NCBI RefSeq assembly: GCF_007829335.1
Contig: NZ_VIWO01000001.1
Location: 1,364,001 to 1,428,000 of the forward strand
Source: Chitinophaga polysaccharea
GTDB taxonomy: Bacteria > Bacteroidota > Bacteroidia > Chitinophagales > Chitinophagaceae
Direction of reading: 5' to 3'
Length of the DNA: 64,000 nt
Shown: positions 1 to 8,266 of the stretch, piece after piece
How positions within the stretch are numbered: position 1 is the stretch's first letter
Layout of the letters: each line of letters starts with the position of its first letter
Notes under the pieces: generated by a model
What the model saw: only the letters and a program-made list of their open reading frames with translations
Told to the model about the DNA's origin: nothing
Database searches by the model: none
Position numbers and translations under genes: made by a program

Positions 1-356
1 GGGAATTCCTTGAGAAGGAAATTGCCAATATCATGTATATCATCCGGGAAAAGAAGAAAGTGATTAAAGTAATTATTGAAAGTGGCATATTATTAGAAGA
101 GGAAATCGTGAAATGTTGCCAGCTTTACAGTAAATACGGTGTGGATTTCATGAAAACCTCCACTGGCTATGCTGAAAAGGGTGCTACGGTAGATGCGGTT
201 AAACTGATGAGGGCAAATTTACCAGCCAACATACAAATAAAAGCTTCCGGCGGTATTCGTACCTTTGCTTTTGCGAAGGAGTTGGTGGAAGCCGGTGCTA
301 CCCGCATTGGCGCCAGTGCCAGCGTAAGTATCATGAAGGAGAGCAAAGAACAGTAA
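1..356 (+). CDS. deoC: Deoxyribose-phosphate aldolase, C-terminal part (5' cut by window edge)
   Basis: Class I aldolase that cleaves 2-deoxyribose-5-phosphate to glyceraldehyde-3-phosphate and acetaldehyde in deoxynucleoside breakdown. The reading frame is open from the window edge (frame of position 3), so the first ATG inside it is not the true start. The visible part carries the Schiff-base lysine motif FMKTSTG and the second lysine motif QIKASGGIR, followed by the phosphate-binding end GATRIGASAS. The Y after TSTG replaces the more usual K or R at a less constrained site. It is followed 29 bases later by a SPOR protein on the same strand. Family assignment is secure; only the N-terminus is unseen. 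Confidence 0.93.
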   Translation, partial: EFLEKEIANIMYIIREKKKVIKVIIESGILLEEEIVKCCQLYSKYGVDFMKTSTGYAEKGATVDAVKLMRANLPANIQIKASGGIRTFAFAKELVEAGATRIGASASVSIMKESKEQ

Positions 357-385
357 TTATTCATTCGTTAATTATACCTTATTTC

Positions 386-826
386 ATGCAAAAGTTATTC
401 ATCCTGGTCTGCTGCCTGTTAGGAAGTAGTTGGGCAATGGCCCAGGACAACAGCGTGGCCACTAACGGTGGCGTAAGAGTGGTAAAAGATAGCCGGCTGG
501 ATGTGCTGATTAAAAAGCAGATCTATATCAATACCCTGGCTATCCGCAACCAATCCGGTTTCCGGGTACAGGTAATTTCCACCAACAAACGTGGCGATGC
601 CAATGAGGCCAAGGCGAAGGTGATGCAGCTTTTTTCCGACTATCGTACCTATCTTGATTATCAAGCCCCCTATTTTAAAGTGCGCGTAGGCGATTTCAAA
701 ACCCGTGAAGAGGCCACCGAATTACGGGACAAATTATCCGACCTGTTTTCAGGAGGTGTATTTGTAGTACCTGCCATTATTAACGTGACACTGGATAAAG
801 AACTATCGAATGAAGAATCGAATTAA
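386..826 (+). CDS. Exported SPOR-domain protein
   Basis: A 146-residue protein with a clear signal peptide (hydrophobic residues 4-19, cleavage after SWAMAQ). The rest has the pattern of a SPOR domain, which binds denuded peptidoglycan glycan strands: FRVQVIS near residue 60, a helix EAKAKVMQLF, then FKVRVGDFKTREEA and a second helix of about 14 residues. That is one SPOR repeat and nothing else, a common small form in Bacteroidota. It probably acts in the periplasm. Its last 17 bases overlap the start of the M20 gene, so the two are probably translated together, although no functional link is obvious. Confidence 0.8.
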   Translation: MQKLFILVCCLLGSSWAMAQDNSVATNGGVRVVKDSRLDVLIKKQIYINTLAIRNQSGFRVQVISTNKRGDANEAKAKVMQLFSDYRTYLDYQAPYFKVRVGDFKTREEATELRDKLSDLFSGGVFVVPAIINVTLDKELSNEESN

Positions 827-1985
827 AGAGTTGGCGAAGGCATATGCGCCCGAGTTTACCGCTGTGAGGCGCCATCTGCATTCCCACCCCGAACTGTCTT
901 TCCAGGAATTTAAGACCACTGCGTTTATCCAGGAACAGCTCACCGCCTTTGGCGTCCCTTTCCAGGCAGGTATTGCCGGAACGGGTATTATAGCGCTCAT
1001 TGAAGGTAAAAACCCCGCTTCCAAAGTGATTGCCCTGCGTGCCGATATCGATGCGCTGCCCATTACCGAAGCCAATGAAGTATCCTACAAATCTACCAAC
1101 CCGGGCGTCATGCATGCCTGCGGACACGATGTACACACCTCCTGTGTACTGGGTGCTACTAAGATACTGAACGAGTTAAAAGATCAGTTTGAAGGCACCA
1201 TTAAAGTACTGTTTCAGCCGGGTGAAGAAAAACACCCAGGTGGCGCCAGTATTATGATTGAAGAAGGCGCATTGGAAAATCCACGCCCCGACGCTATTTT
1301 GGGATTACATGTGCACCCTTCCCTGGAAGTAGGTAAATTGGGATTTCGTGCCGGCAAATACATGGCCAGCGCCGATGAAATTTACATCACTATAAAAGGT
1401 AAAGGTGGTCATGCGGCACAACCACATCTTACTGTAGATACCATCCTGGTAGCATCTCAGCTAGTGGTAAGCCTTCAACAGATTATCTCCCGTAATAACA
1501 ATCCTTTTTCACCCTCCGTATTATCTATCTGTGCCTTCAATGGCGGATTTACTACCAACGTAATCCCCAGCGAAGTAAAGCTGATGGGTACTTTCAGAGC
1601 TATGGATGAAACCTGGCGGTTTAAAGCGCATGAGCTGATCCGCAAACAGGCCATCGGCATCGCCGAAGCGATGGGGGCTGAAATAGATATTGAAATATTG
1701 GTTGGGTATCCTACTTTATACAACAATGAAGTAGTTACCAGCAAAGCCAGGAACTTTGCCACCGACTACCTGGGCAAAGAACTGGTGGGAGATACAGAAA
1801 TCCGGATGGGCGCAGAAGACTTTGCGTTCTATTCGCAGGTAGTACCGGCCTGCTTTTTCCGGCTGGGTACCGGCAATATAGCCAGGGGTATTACTTCCGG
1901 CGTACACACGCCCACTTTCGATATAGATGAACAGGCGATTGAGGTAGGCATGGGTACTATGGCCTATTTAGCTACACAGTTCTAA
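810..1985 (+). CDS. M20 family amidohydrolase (N-acyl amino acid amidohydrolase type)
   Basis: A 391-residue metallohydrolase of the M20D group (hippurate hydrolase/IAA-amino acid hydrolase type), which removes acyl groups from N-acyl amino acids. N-terminal RRHLHSHPELSFQE, metal-site motif HACGHDVHTS, QPGEE with the catalytic glutamate, GLHVHP, the dimerisation insert KGKGGHAAQPH, and near the end MGAEDFAFY and GVHTPTFDID are all present and in family order. Length is normal. No signal peptide, so cytoplasmic. The start overlaps the SPOR gene by 17 bases. Substrate cannot be named from sequence. A strong hairpin terminator follows at once. Confidence 0.9.
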   Translation: MKNRIKELAKAYAPEFTAVRRHLHSHPELSFQEFKTTAFIQEQLTAFGVPFQAGIAGTGIIALIEGKNPASKVIALRADIDALPITEANEVSYKSTNPGVMHACGHDVHTSCVLGATKILNELKDQFEGTIKVLFQPGEEKHPGGASIMIEEGALENPRPDAILGLHVHPSLEVGKLGFRAGKYMASADEIYITIKGKGGHAAQPHLTVDTILVASQLVVSLQQIISRNNNPFSPSVLSICAFNGGFTTNVIPSEVKLMGTFRAMDETWRFKAHELIRKQAIGIAEAMGAEIDIEILVGYPTLYNNEVVTSKARNFATDYLGKELVGDTEIRMGAEDFAFYSQVVPACFFRLGTGNIARGITSGVHTPTFDIDEQAIEVGMGTMAYLATQF

Positions 1986-2003
1986 AGATATGTATATGAT
2001 GAG

Positions 2004-2036
2004 AACGTCCCGGTAAATATCGGGACGTTTTTATTT
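2004..2036 (+). terminator. Rho-independent terminator after the M20 gene
   Basis: Perfect 9-bp stem AACGTCCCG/CGGGACGTT with an 8-base loop followed by a run of T. It lies 18 bases after the stop codon of the amidohydrolase and separates it from the TetR cassette. Confidence 0.9.
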
Positions 2037-2110
2037 TAAAGCCTGGAAAAAGTAACTCCGCACCGACAATAATTTGTGCAACTGGCCAGGTATCGCTTTA
2101 TTTGCAAATA

Positions 2111-2130
2111 ATACCTATTAGTATGTTTTT
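2111..2130. promoter_or_regulatory. Candidate TetR operator in front of the regulator gene
   Basis: The right half TTAGTATGTTTTT is identical to the right half of the perfect palindrome at 2732-2757; the left half AATACCTA differs from CATACTAA at two bases. The site ends at the base before the ATG of the TetR gene, fitting autoregulation. The match between two sites in front of the regulator and its neighbour is seen directly; binding is inferred. Confidence 0.65.
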
Positions 2131-2721
2131 ATGAAAAAAGCAGAAGGAACACGATTGAATATCCTGCAAAAAGCTTTTGCGCTGATATACGAAAAGGGCT
2201 ATCAGACCACCAGTATCGACGATATTCTTGCTACCACGCAAGTAACAAAAGGGGCTTTTTATTACCATTTCAAAAACAAAGATGAAATGGGAATAGCTAT
2301 TATAAACGAATTGCTAAGACCCATACTTACCAGCAGTTTTATTGCGCCATTGCAAAACGATAAAAATCCCATAGATACTATTTACAACCTAATGCATTAT
2401 CTCTTAATCGAGGATGAGTTTTTACAAGTGCAACACGGTTGCCCTGTTGCCAACTTTACACAAGAAATGGCGTCCTGGAATAAAGATTTCAACCATGCAT
2501 TAAATGAAATTACACAGCAATGGGTAAAGACAATGGCAGCGGTCCTTGTAAAAGGAAAAGAAAAAGGACAAATACGCGATGATATAAATGCAAAGCAGGT
2601 AGCCATGTTTGTAGCATCCGGCTATTGGGGCATACGAAATTTTGCAAAACTCGAAAATGACAAAAAGGTTTATCTGTCTTATTTAAAAGAACTTAAACGC
2701 TACCTCAACACCCTGAAATAA
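2131..2721 (+). CDS. TetR/AcrR family transcriptional regulator
   Basis: A 196-residue TetR-type repressor. The N-terminal 50 residues form the DNA-binding domain (TRLNILQKAFALIYEKGYQ, then TTSIDDILATTQVTKGAFYYHFKNK with the typical GAFYYHF recognition helix). The C-terminal part resembles the ligand domain of the TetR_C_16/YcdC-like group with KMW-type helices but no assignable ligand. Near-identical operator sites lie in front of this gene and in front of the next one, so it probably represses both itself and the downstream membrane protein/rhodanese cassette. The cassette is noticeably more AT-rich than the genes on either side. Confidence 0.9.
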   Translation: MKKAEGTRLNILQKAFALIYEKGYQTTSIDDILATTQVTKGAFYYHFKNKDEMGIAIINELLRPILTSSFIAPLQNDKNPIDTIYNLMHYLLIEDEFLQVQHGCPVANFTQEMASWNKDFNHALNEITQQWVKTMAAVLVKGKEKGQIRDDINAKQVAMFVASGYWGIRNFAKLENDKKVYLSYLKELKRYLNTLK

Positions 2722-2731
2722 TTTTTTCTTA

Positions 2732-2757
2732 AAAAACATACTAATTAGTATGTTTTT
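2732..2757. promoter_or_regulatory. Perfect 26-bp palindromic operator for the rhodanese cassette
   Basis: Two 13-base arms (AAAAACATACTAA and its exact complement TTAGTATGTTTTT) meet with no spacer. The site lies just upstream of a -7-like box TACTTTG at 2762-2768 and 32 bases before the ATG at 2789, so a bound repressor would cover the -33 region. A near copy precedes the TetR gene. Confidence 0.8.
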
Positions 2758-2788
2758 GTTTTACTTTGCATCGTAAACGAAAAATACG

Positions 2789-3247
2789 ATGTATCAGGCG
2801 CTTACATTTTATCATTCAATTTTCCGCTGGCTTGTACTGGCAAGCTTAATTTTTGCTATTTACAACGCATACAAAGGATACACCTCAAAACGTCATTTTA
2901 CCAAAACAGACAATGCCATCAGGCATTGGACAGCCACCATTGCCCATATTCAATTGGTAATTGGAATTATTCTGTATTCTCAAAGTCCCGTTATTAAATA
3001 TTTCTGGACAAATTTTAAAGACGCTGTTATCCATATTGATATGGCTTTCTTTGGTTTAATCCATATTGCTTTAATGTTATCAGCTATCATATTCATTACT
3101 ATTGGTTCGGCGTTAGCAAAACGGAAACCAACAGATAATGAAAAATTCAAGACAATGCTGATCTGGTTTTCAATATCTCTGCTTATCATTCTCATTGCCA
3201 TTCCCTGGCCGTTTTCACCATTAGTAAACAGACCTTACTTTAGATAA
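2789..3247 (+). CDS. Small four-helix membrane protein (cytochrome-b-like hypothetical)
   Basis: A 152-residue integral membrane protein with four predicted helices (about residues 10-28, 48-66, 82-106 and 125-142). Histidines recur at membrane positions: HSIFRW near the N-terminus, IAHIQLVIG in helix 2, and HIDMAFFGLIHI in helix 3. Such spaced histidines are why relatives are sometimes labelled cytochrome-b-like, but haem binding is not established and I do not assign a function. It is the first gene after the TetR operator and lies one base before the DUF3817 gene, so they are co-transcribed. Confidence 0.7.
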   Translation: MYQALTFYHSIFRWLVLASLIFAIYNAYKGYTSKRHFTKTDNAIRHWTATIAHIQLVIGIILYSQSPVIKYFWTNFKDAVIHIDMAFFGLIHIALMLSAIIFITIGSALAKRKPTDNEKFKTMLIWFSISLLIILIAIPWPFSPLVNRPYFR

Positions 3248-3248
3248 A

Positions 3249-3563
3249 ATGAAAGAGTTATTTAAAACAAAAATCGGAAGATTACGAATTATTGGCTACC
3301 TGGAAGGGATTTCATTGTTAGTATTGGTTTTTGTAGCCGTTCCAATGAAGTATTACTTCGGAAACCCAAGCCTGTCAAAGGCACTCGGCCCCATTCACGG
3401 AGCAATATTTTTACTCTTTTTGTTCAACACATTAAGCGTTGGCGTGGAACAAAACTGGAAATTCAAAACAACCACCTGGAGAGTTATTTTGGCTTGCTTC
3501 ATTCCATTCGGGACCTTTTACATTGACAGCCGCATTCTAAGCAAACTCAAAGAGAAAGAATGA
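3249..3563 (+). CDS. DUF3817 membrane protein
   Basis: A 104-residue membrane protein matching the DUF3817 pattern: N-terminal GRLRIIGYLEGISLLVLVFVAVPMKY, a central GPIHGAIFLLFL helix and a C-terminal helix ending in FIPFGTFYID. Three membrane helices are visible. Function of the family is unknown; members occur near other small integral membrane proteins. It starts one base after the previous stop, and its stop overlaps the next start as ATGA, so it is translationally coupled to the rhodanese. Confidence 0.8.
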   Translation: MKELFKTKIGRLRIIGYLEGISLLVLVFVAVPMKYYFGNPSLSKALGPIHGAIFLLFLFNTLSVGVEQNWKFKTTTWRVILACFIPFGTFYIDSRILSKLKEKE

Positions 3564-3931
3564 AAACAGGTTTAATAATAGCAGGTGTACTTTTACTACT
3601 ATACGTTTCGTATCGAACCTATCGTTTTGCTACGCTTGACAAAGGCTTATCCACTGAAATTGCAAATGGGGCAATCATATTAGATGTTCGGACGGAGAAT
3701 GAATATGCCATGGGGCATATTGAAGGCGCAATCAATATTTCATTGGGAACAATCCGGGAAAGGTACATTGAACTCGATTCCGGTAAGACTTACATCACGT
3801 GTTGTTCGCACGGTTTAAGAAGTGTGAAAGCGGAAGCCATTCTAAAAGAAAGGGGATTTAAGCATGTTTTTAATGGCGGCGCCTGGACGGATCTGGAAAA
3901 AATTGTAACCGGGCAGAAAAATAAGAAGTGA
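3560..3931 (+). CDS. Membrane-anchored rhodanese-domain protein
   Basis: A 123-residue protein: one N-terminal membrane helix (residues 4-16) followed by a single rhodanese domain. The CH2A-like motif AIILDVRTENEYAMGHIEGAINI is present, and the active loop reads CSHGLRS, matching CxxGxR with the catalytic cysteine. It would transfer or carry sulfane sulfur on one face of the inner membrane. An extra cysteine immediately precedes the catalytic one. It ends the TetR-controlled cassette and is followed by a strong terminator. Rhodanese genes under TetR or ArsR control often belong to sulfur or stress-response cassettes; that role is inferred. Confidence 0.88.
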   Translation: MKTGLIIAGVLLLLYVSYRTYRFATLDKGLSTEIANGAIILDVRTENEYAMGHIEGAINISLGTIRERYIELDSGKTYITCCSHGLRSVKAEAILKERGFKHVFNGGAWTDLEKIVTGQKNKK

Positions 3932-3999
3932 TGATGGCTTTTAAAACAGGCGTGTACGCGATAGCTACTGCCTGGCTTGAAGATTTCTATTTAAAAGAA

Positions 4000-4029
4000 G
4001 GGCCTGTTAAACAACAGGCCCGTTTTTTT
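4000..4029 (+). terminator. Rho-independent terminator after the rhodanese cassette
   Basis: Stem GGGCCTGTT/AACAGGCCC with a 4-base loop AAAC and a following run of seven T. It closes the TetR cassette before the convergent GntR-ABC operon. Confidence 0.9.
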
Positions 4030-4064
4030 AGATAGAATATTTATTGCTAAATGTATGAAAGGTG

Positions 4065-4745
4065 TTAATTCATTTTCTTCAGGCTGTTGACCGCCTTCCC
4101 GGCTATAGTCAGGTTGGCGAGACTATCTACCTTGATATCTCCATAGTTGTAAGACGTATAGAGATAGAGTGATCCATTTTTATGCATGATAATATTTACT
4201 GAATCCAGGTTCGCAACTTCGCCGAATTCCAGAACATTGGTAGTGTCGCCCGTATAATTTAAGCGCCTCACGGTTACATCATTAAAGTAGGAGCGTACAT
4301 GTGGGCCTCCGTACATATCCAGTTGATTAAATACCAGGCCGTGCATGAAAATATTGCAGCTGCTGGTGTTATGGATGTAATTCAACGATGGGCAATTTAC
4401 CGTAATGTCATGCATTTTCCGGATATCGATAAACAGGGTGTCACCCGATTGATGTGATACTATATTTTTGTATGACTCCAGGCTATAATCTGCTGCCGCG
4501 TTAATAACCACATCAGGAGGGGTGTTGTTGCCGGGGGTGAGTCCTGCTGGGCTGGTTAATACCAGGGCTTTGAATGGCGGAAGGGAGGCCTTGGTATAAT
4601 CAGGATCGGGCTTTTGCCGCTTGTCGTATGCCGGATTGTTGGTGATGCCTTTGTTATAGCCCGCTTTCAGTATAATGGCAGAAAACAGCATGCCTATTAC
4701 CAGTAGTCCCATGAATCCCAGGAGTAATTGATTGCTCGTTTTCAT
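4065..4745 (-). CDS. Membrane-anchored hypothetical protein, last gene of the GntR-ABC operon
   Basis: A 226-residue protein starting at MKTSNQLLLGF. This ATG comes one base after the stop of the GntR gene, while an upstream in-frame start would overlap that gene. One membrane helix (residues 6-24) anchors a C-terminal region rich in beta-strands, where short asparagine- and aspartate-rich strands repeat (NAAADYSLESY, DSVNIIMHKNGSLYLY, VDSLANLTIAG). The pattern resembles DUF2807-like beta-helix domains, but I cannot confirm this. Its place at the end of the operon suggests a surface or periplasmic partner of the transporter. No function is claimed. Confidence 0.6.
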   Translation of the reverse strand: MKTSNQLLLGFMGLLVIGMLFSAIILKAGYNKGITNNPAYDKRQKPDPDYTKASLPPFKALVLTSPAGLTPGNNTPPDVVINAAADYSLESYKNIVSHQSGDTLFIDIRKMHDITVNCPSLNYIHNTSSCNIFMHGLVFNQLDMYGGPHVRSYFNDVTVRRLNYTGDTTNVLEFGEVANLDSVNIIMHKNGSLYLYTSYNYGDIKVDSLANLTIAGKAVNSLKKMN

Positions 4746-4746
4746 G

Positions 4747-5118
4747 TTAGTTAAAGTTTGATTTTTTGAATTTCTCAAAATGGGGTTTCAGTTCATCGAG
4801 GTCGAGGTCCAGCAGGTACATGCTGCGGAAGAAGCTGGGTAATTCATTGGTGATGAAAGCTTCTTTTTTGTATTGCTTTATTTTCTTTACCGCATCAGCG
4901 CTGATGAAATAGCCGATTCCTCTTTTATTGTAAATAATTTCCTGTTGTTGCAATAGCTCACAGGTGCGCATCACCGTATTGGGATTTACTTCCAGTAGTA
5001 CGGCCAGTTCCCTGACGGAGGGCAGGCGTTCTTCGGTCTGCCATTTACTGAGCAATACCTGCTCACAGATATAGTCTGCGATCTGCACGTATATTGCCTG
5101 GGTATCTTTGAATTCCAT
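4747..5118 (-). CDS. GntR family regulator, YtrA subfamily
   Basis: A 123-residue short GntR regulator. The winged helix-turn-helix occupies residues 10-75 (IYVQIADYICEQVLLSKWQ, LPSVRELAVLLEVNPNTVMRTCELL, GIGYFIS). It lacks a large effector domain and ends in about 45 helical residues, as in the YtrA group that controls ABC transporters. It sits third in an operon behind an ATPase and a membrane subunit. An inverted repeat containing AGTGTA and TACACT, the half-sites reported for Bacillus YtrA, overlaps the operon promoter at 6798-6823, so it very probably autoregulates the operon. Confidence 0.88.
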   Translation of the reverse strand: MEFKDTQAIYVQIADYICEQVLLSKWQTEERLPSVRELAVLLEVNPNTVMRTCELLQQQEIIYNKRGIGYFISADAVKKIKQYKKEAFITNELPSFFRSMYLLDLDLDELKPHFEKFKKSNFN

Positions 5119-5129
5119 CTCTCAATAAT

Positions 5130-5945
5130 TTAAATTTCCTGGTCTTTCAACCTAAAAAAGGCAATCGTCCATAAAATGGGGGCTAACAAAAACTTGAAGG
5201 CGAAGAGGTATATGTTCTGTAGCCAAACCGGGATGAAATAGGTGGTAGTATGCCATACCTGTGGGCCGCCTGTTTGTTTAATAACGAGTATAAATGGCAT
5301 CCCTCTTTTCCACATATCTTTTTCAAATCCGAACACAAAAGTCAGCAAGATACAGTTAACGAAATAGAGACCCAACGCAAAAAGAAATATGCAGAGCACT
5401 GTTTTAATAAAAGAGATTTTATGAAAATAGGTGGCGCCCAGTAAGAAGGCGGCCTGCAGGAGGAAGTAAGCATAATAGATATACTTTTTTTCATCGGGGT
5501 CGCTGAGAAACTGGTAATTCAGCTCAATGGGCTTATGACGCAGGGTCAGTTCTATACCATTGATGATTTTATAGGTACCGTAAAAGCTGAGATGATAAAA
5601 CAGGAAATAGCCTACTGTGGTAAACAAAAGTACCGTGATGAATTTCTCAAACAGAGAAGCTGGTATCATCAGGAAGTCGATCCCTTTTTCCTTGTTGCCC
5701 AGTTCATTGAAGGACCTGCTGGTAAGCAGTGTTCCACCGAAGAACAGGCCCATGTAGTAAATCGGCGCTATTTCATTCATCCGGGTAAAGGCATCGCCGT
5801 TGAACAATACCATTAGAACGGGGATGATGGTGGATAGGCCGAAAATAGCGGCCATTCCCATCAGGTAAAAACGGTAATGATCCGTAATATGTTTTTGCAG
5901 GTAGAGCTGCATACGCGGCAGGCTGAAAAAGTTATTTGGTTGCAT
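5130..5945 (-). CDS. ABC transporter membrane subunit
   Basis: A 271-residue polytopic membrane protein starting at MQPNNFFSLPRMQLYL (ATG at 5945; a TTG two codons earlier is the only alternative). About six membrane segments are visible, including YRFYLMGMAAIFGLSTIIPVL, FITVLLFTTVGYFLF and TVLCIFLFALGLYFV. It follows the ATPase gene by six bases and precedes the GntR regulator by 11, the usual layout of YtrA-controlled ABC systems. It is the presumed channel partner of the ATPase; the substrate is unknown. Confidence 0.72.
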   Translation of the reverse strand: MQPNNFFSLPRMQLYLQKHITDHYRFYLMGMAAIFGLSTIIPVLMVLFNGDAFTRMNEIAPIYYMGLFFGGTLLTSRSFNELGNKEKGIDFLMIPASLFEKFITVLLFTTVGYFLFYHLSFYGTYKIINGIELTLRHKPIELNYQFLSDPDEKKYIYYAYFLLQAAFLLGATYFHKISFIKTVLCIFLFALGLYFVNCILLTFVFGFEKDMWKRGMPFILVIKQTGGPQVWHTTTYFIPVWLQNIYLFAFKFLLAPILWTIAFFRLKDQEI

Positions 5946-5951
5946 GGGCAA

Positions 5952-6785
5952 TTAGTTGAATATTTCCTGGATAGGTTGGTGGTTAGTGAGAATAGCATTG
6001 AATAGCAGTTCCATATCTATTTTGCTATGTTCCTGGCCGGTATTGCGGGTAATGATGGTATGTCCCCGCAGATTGCTGTCGGCAAACAGTACACCGGTAG
6101 ACTCTTCTATACGGCTCACAGTTTTGAAGCTCAGCTTATCCGTTACCGTTTGCACATCTTCCCGGAAAATGATCTTATGGTCGTTGATGATCACGATGCT
6201 GTCGATCAGGTTGTCGAGGTCGCGTACCTGGTGCGTGGATATAACAATGCATTTATCCTCACTCACGGCGGCGGCAATTACTTTACGGAACTGGCTTTTA
6301 GACGGGATGTCCAGGCCGTTGGTGGGTTCGTCCATGATCAGCACTTTCGTATTGGTGGCCAGGGCGAAGCTGATGAGCACTTTTTTCTTTTGCCCGTAAG
6401 ACATTTCAGTGAGCATATGATCCCGGGGAATGTCGAATTCTTTGAGGTAGCTGAAGAAAGCGCCCTGGTCGAAGTTGGGGTAAAAGGGCGCATACGTATT
6501 CACATAGCGGGTAATGCTCACCCTGGGCAGGTAGAACTCTTCCGGTACCAGGAATATTTCGCGTAGGAAGGCGGGTTGTCTTTTCGCGGCAGCATAGCCC
6601 ATTACTTCGCAGGTGCCTTTGTCGGGGTACAACAAGCCGGCCATCTGTTTCAGGAGAGTAGATTTGCCTGCACCGTTTTTTCCCAGCAATCCGTAAATAT
6701 GCCCCGCTTCCAGCCGTAGCTGGAGATTGTCGAAAAGGGGCTTGTTTTTCCGGTAGCTGAATGACAGGGATTGGATGTTAATCAT
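5952..6785 (-). CDS. ABC transporter ATP-binding protein
   Basis: A 277-residue ATPase, first gene of the GntR-ABC operon. Walker A GLLGKNGAGKST is near residue 33, the signature MSYGQKKKV near 125, Walker B VLIMDEPTNGLD near 150, and the switch histidine in VISTHQVRDL. The signature is SYGQ rather than LSGGQ, which is common in the YtrB-like group. It should dimerise and power the adjacent membrane subunit. The promoter and a GntR-type operator lie directly upstream. Confidence 0.92.
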   Translation of the reverse strand: MINIQSLSFSYRKNKPLFDNLQLRLEAGHIYGLLGKNGAGKSTLLKQMAGLLYPDKGTCEVMGYAAAKRQPAFLREIFLVPEEFYLPRVSITRYVNTYAPFYPNFDQGAFFSYLKEFDIPRDHMLTEMSYGQKKKVLISFALATNTKVLIMDEPTNGLDIPSKSQFRKVIAAAVSEDKCIVISTHQVRDLDNLIDSIVIINDHKIIFREDVQTVTDKLSFKTVSRIEESTGVLFADSNLRGHTIITRNTGQEHSKIDMELLFNAILTNHQPIQEIFN

Positions 6786-6797
6786 ATTATCGTGGTT

Positions 6798-6823
6798 TAG
6801 TGTACTATTTTACTAGTACACTA
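6798..6823. promoter_or_regulatory. Inverted repeat, candidate GntR(YtrA) operator
   Basis: Arms TAGTGTACTA and TAGTACACTA are exact complements separated by six bases. The repeat contains AGTGTA and TACACT 12 bases apart, close to the half-sites reported for Bacillus YtrA. It lies 12 bases upstream of the ATPase start and immediately downstream of a -7 box, covering the expected transcription start. Confidence 0.8.
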
Positions 6824-6853
6824 TAAAGGTAGAAGTATTTTTTAAATATCAAA
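6824..6853 (-). promoter_or_regulatory. Promoter of the GntR-ABC operon
   Basis: Read on the minus strand: TTTG at 6850-6853, an 18-base spacer, then TACCTTTA at 6824-6831, one base off the Bacteroidota -7 consensus TAnnTTTG. The candidate operator abuts it. Confidence 0.6.
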
Positions 6854-6881
6854 ATAAATTTTGGGGGAGCTTGATAAAATA

Positions 6882-6915
6882 AAGAGAGGAAGCCTGTATA
6901 CAGACTTCCTCTCTT
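6882..6915 (-). terminator. Terminator after glyA
   Basis: Stem AAGAGAGGAAG/CTTCCTCTCTT (11 bp) capped by an inner self-complementary CTGTATACAG, so the hairpin is nearly continuous. On the minus strand it is followed by TATTTTAT. It lies 24 bases after the glyA stop and separates it from the GntR-ABC promoter. Confidence 0.8.
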
Positions 6916-6939
6916 ATATATATTTGTGAGGGTACGTTA

Positions 6940-8217
6940 TTATAATTCAGGATACAGGGCAAACTGTTTCATGAAGGTATTTACTTCTCCTCTTACTTTA
7001 GTGATCAGTGCTTCGTTATCTGAATCCAGGATCAGTTGATCGATCCAGTCTACGATTTGTTCCATGTGACCTTCTTTCAGTCCACGGGTAGTGATAGCGG
7101 GAACGCCTACACGGATACCGGAGGTAACGAAAGCCGATTTATCATCGAAGGGCACCATGTTTTTATTAACGGTGATATCCGCTTTAACGAGGGTTTGTTC
7201 GGCTTTTTTACCGGAGATATTTTTATTGCGGAGGTCAATCAGCATCAGGTGGTTATCGGTACCGCCGGAGATGATTTCATAGCCTTTACCTACCAGGCTT
7301 TTAGCCATGGCCTGTGCATTTTTCAGGATCTGGTTGGCGTATACAGTGTAGTCGTCAGACAGGATCTCGAAGAAGGAAACGGCTTTCGCAGCGATGATAT
7401 GTTCCAGCGGGCCGCCCTGGATGCCAGGGAATACGGCAGTATCAATGAGGGAGCTCATCATGCGGATTTCGCCTTTTGGTGTTTTCAGGCCAAATGGATT
7501 TTCGAAATCGGCGCCCATCATGATCATGCCGCCGCGGGGACCGCGCAGTGTTTTGTGGGTAGTGGTAGTAACGAAATGGCAATGTGCAAATGGAGAGTTC
7601 AGTAATCCTTTCGCAATCAGACCAGCCGGGTGGGCGATATCTGCCATTACGAAAGCGCCTACAGAGTCGGCAATTTCGCGGATACGTTTATAATCCCAGT
7701 CACGGCTATAGGCAGAAGCACCGCAAACAATCAGTTTGGGTTTTTCGCGTTGGGCAATTTCTTCCATTTTATCGTATTCTACGAGGCCGGTTTCTTTGTT
7801 AACACCGTAGAAATGAGGCTGATAAAGTTTACCGGAGTAGTTTACTGCAGAACCGTGGGTAAGGTGACCGCCCATGCTCAGATCCAGTCCCAGGATTTTG
7901 TCGCCGGGTTGGAGGATAGCCAGCATTACTGCTGCATTGGCCTGTGCGCCGGAATGTGGCTGTACATTCACGTATGCTGCGCCAAATATTTGTTTAGCCC
8001 TGTCGATCGCCAGTTGTTCGCTTTGGTCTACAATTTCGCAGCCGGCATAATATCTTCTGCCAGGGTAGCCTTCGGCGTATTTATTCGTCATCACCTGCCC
8101 CATCGCCTGCATTACCTGTAAGCTGGTAAAGTTTTCAGAAGCAATTAACTCGATGCCATGGCGCTGACGCTCCAATTCCTGGCCGATTAAATCAAATATT
8201 TGCTGGTCTCTTTGCAT
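6940..8217 (-). CDS. glyA: Serine hydroxymethyltransferase
   Basis: A 425-residue PLP enzyme that converts serine and tetrahydrofolate to glycine and 5,10-methylene-tetrahydrofolate, a main source of one-carbon units. Diagnostic motifs are the N-terminal [48 protein letters not shown] and the PLP-lysine segment [14 protein letters not shown]. Length is normal. It has its own promoter with a TATTTTTG -7 box and its own terminator, so it is monocistronic. Confidence 0.98.
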   Translation of the reverse strand: MQRDQQIFDLIGQELERQRHGIELIASENFTSLQVMQAMGQVMTNKYAEGYPGRRYYAGCEIVDQSEQLAIDRAKQIFGAAYVNVQPHSGAQANAAVMLAILQPGDKILGLDLSMGGHLTHGSAVNYSGKLYQPHFYGVNKETGLVEYDKMEEIAQREKPKLIVCGASAYSRDWDYKRIREIADSVGAFVMADIAHPAGLIAKGLLNSPFAHCHFVTTTTHKTLRGPRGGMIMMGADFENPFGLKTPKGEIRMMSSLIDTAVFPGIQGGPLEHIIAAKAVSFFEILSDDYTVYANQILKNAQAMAKSLVGKGYEIISGGTDNHLMLIDLRNKNISGKKAEQTLVKADITVNKNMVPFDDKSAFVTSGIRVGVPAITTRGLKEGHMEQIVDWIDQLILDSDNEALITKVRGEVNTFMKQFALYPEL

Positions 8218-8235
8218 GTTGCCTTAAATTTGACG

Positions 8236-8266
8236 CAAAAATAAATGATAGTCTGATGAATTGCAA
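8236..8266 (-). promoter_or_regulatory. glyA promoter
   Basis: On the minus strand, TTG at 8264-8266, a 20-base spacer and a perfect -7 box TATTTTTG (plus-strand CAAAAATA at 8236-8243). It is 19 bases upstream of the glyA ATG. Confidence 0.7.

Noticed and set aside
7036..8121. Plus-strand frames opposite glyA
   Set aside because: Shadow frames of a highly conserved gene with strong codon bias.
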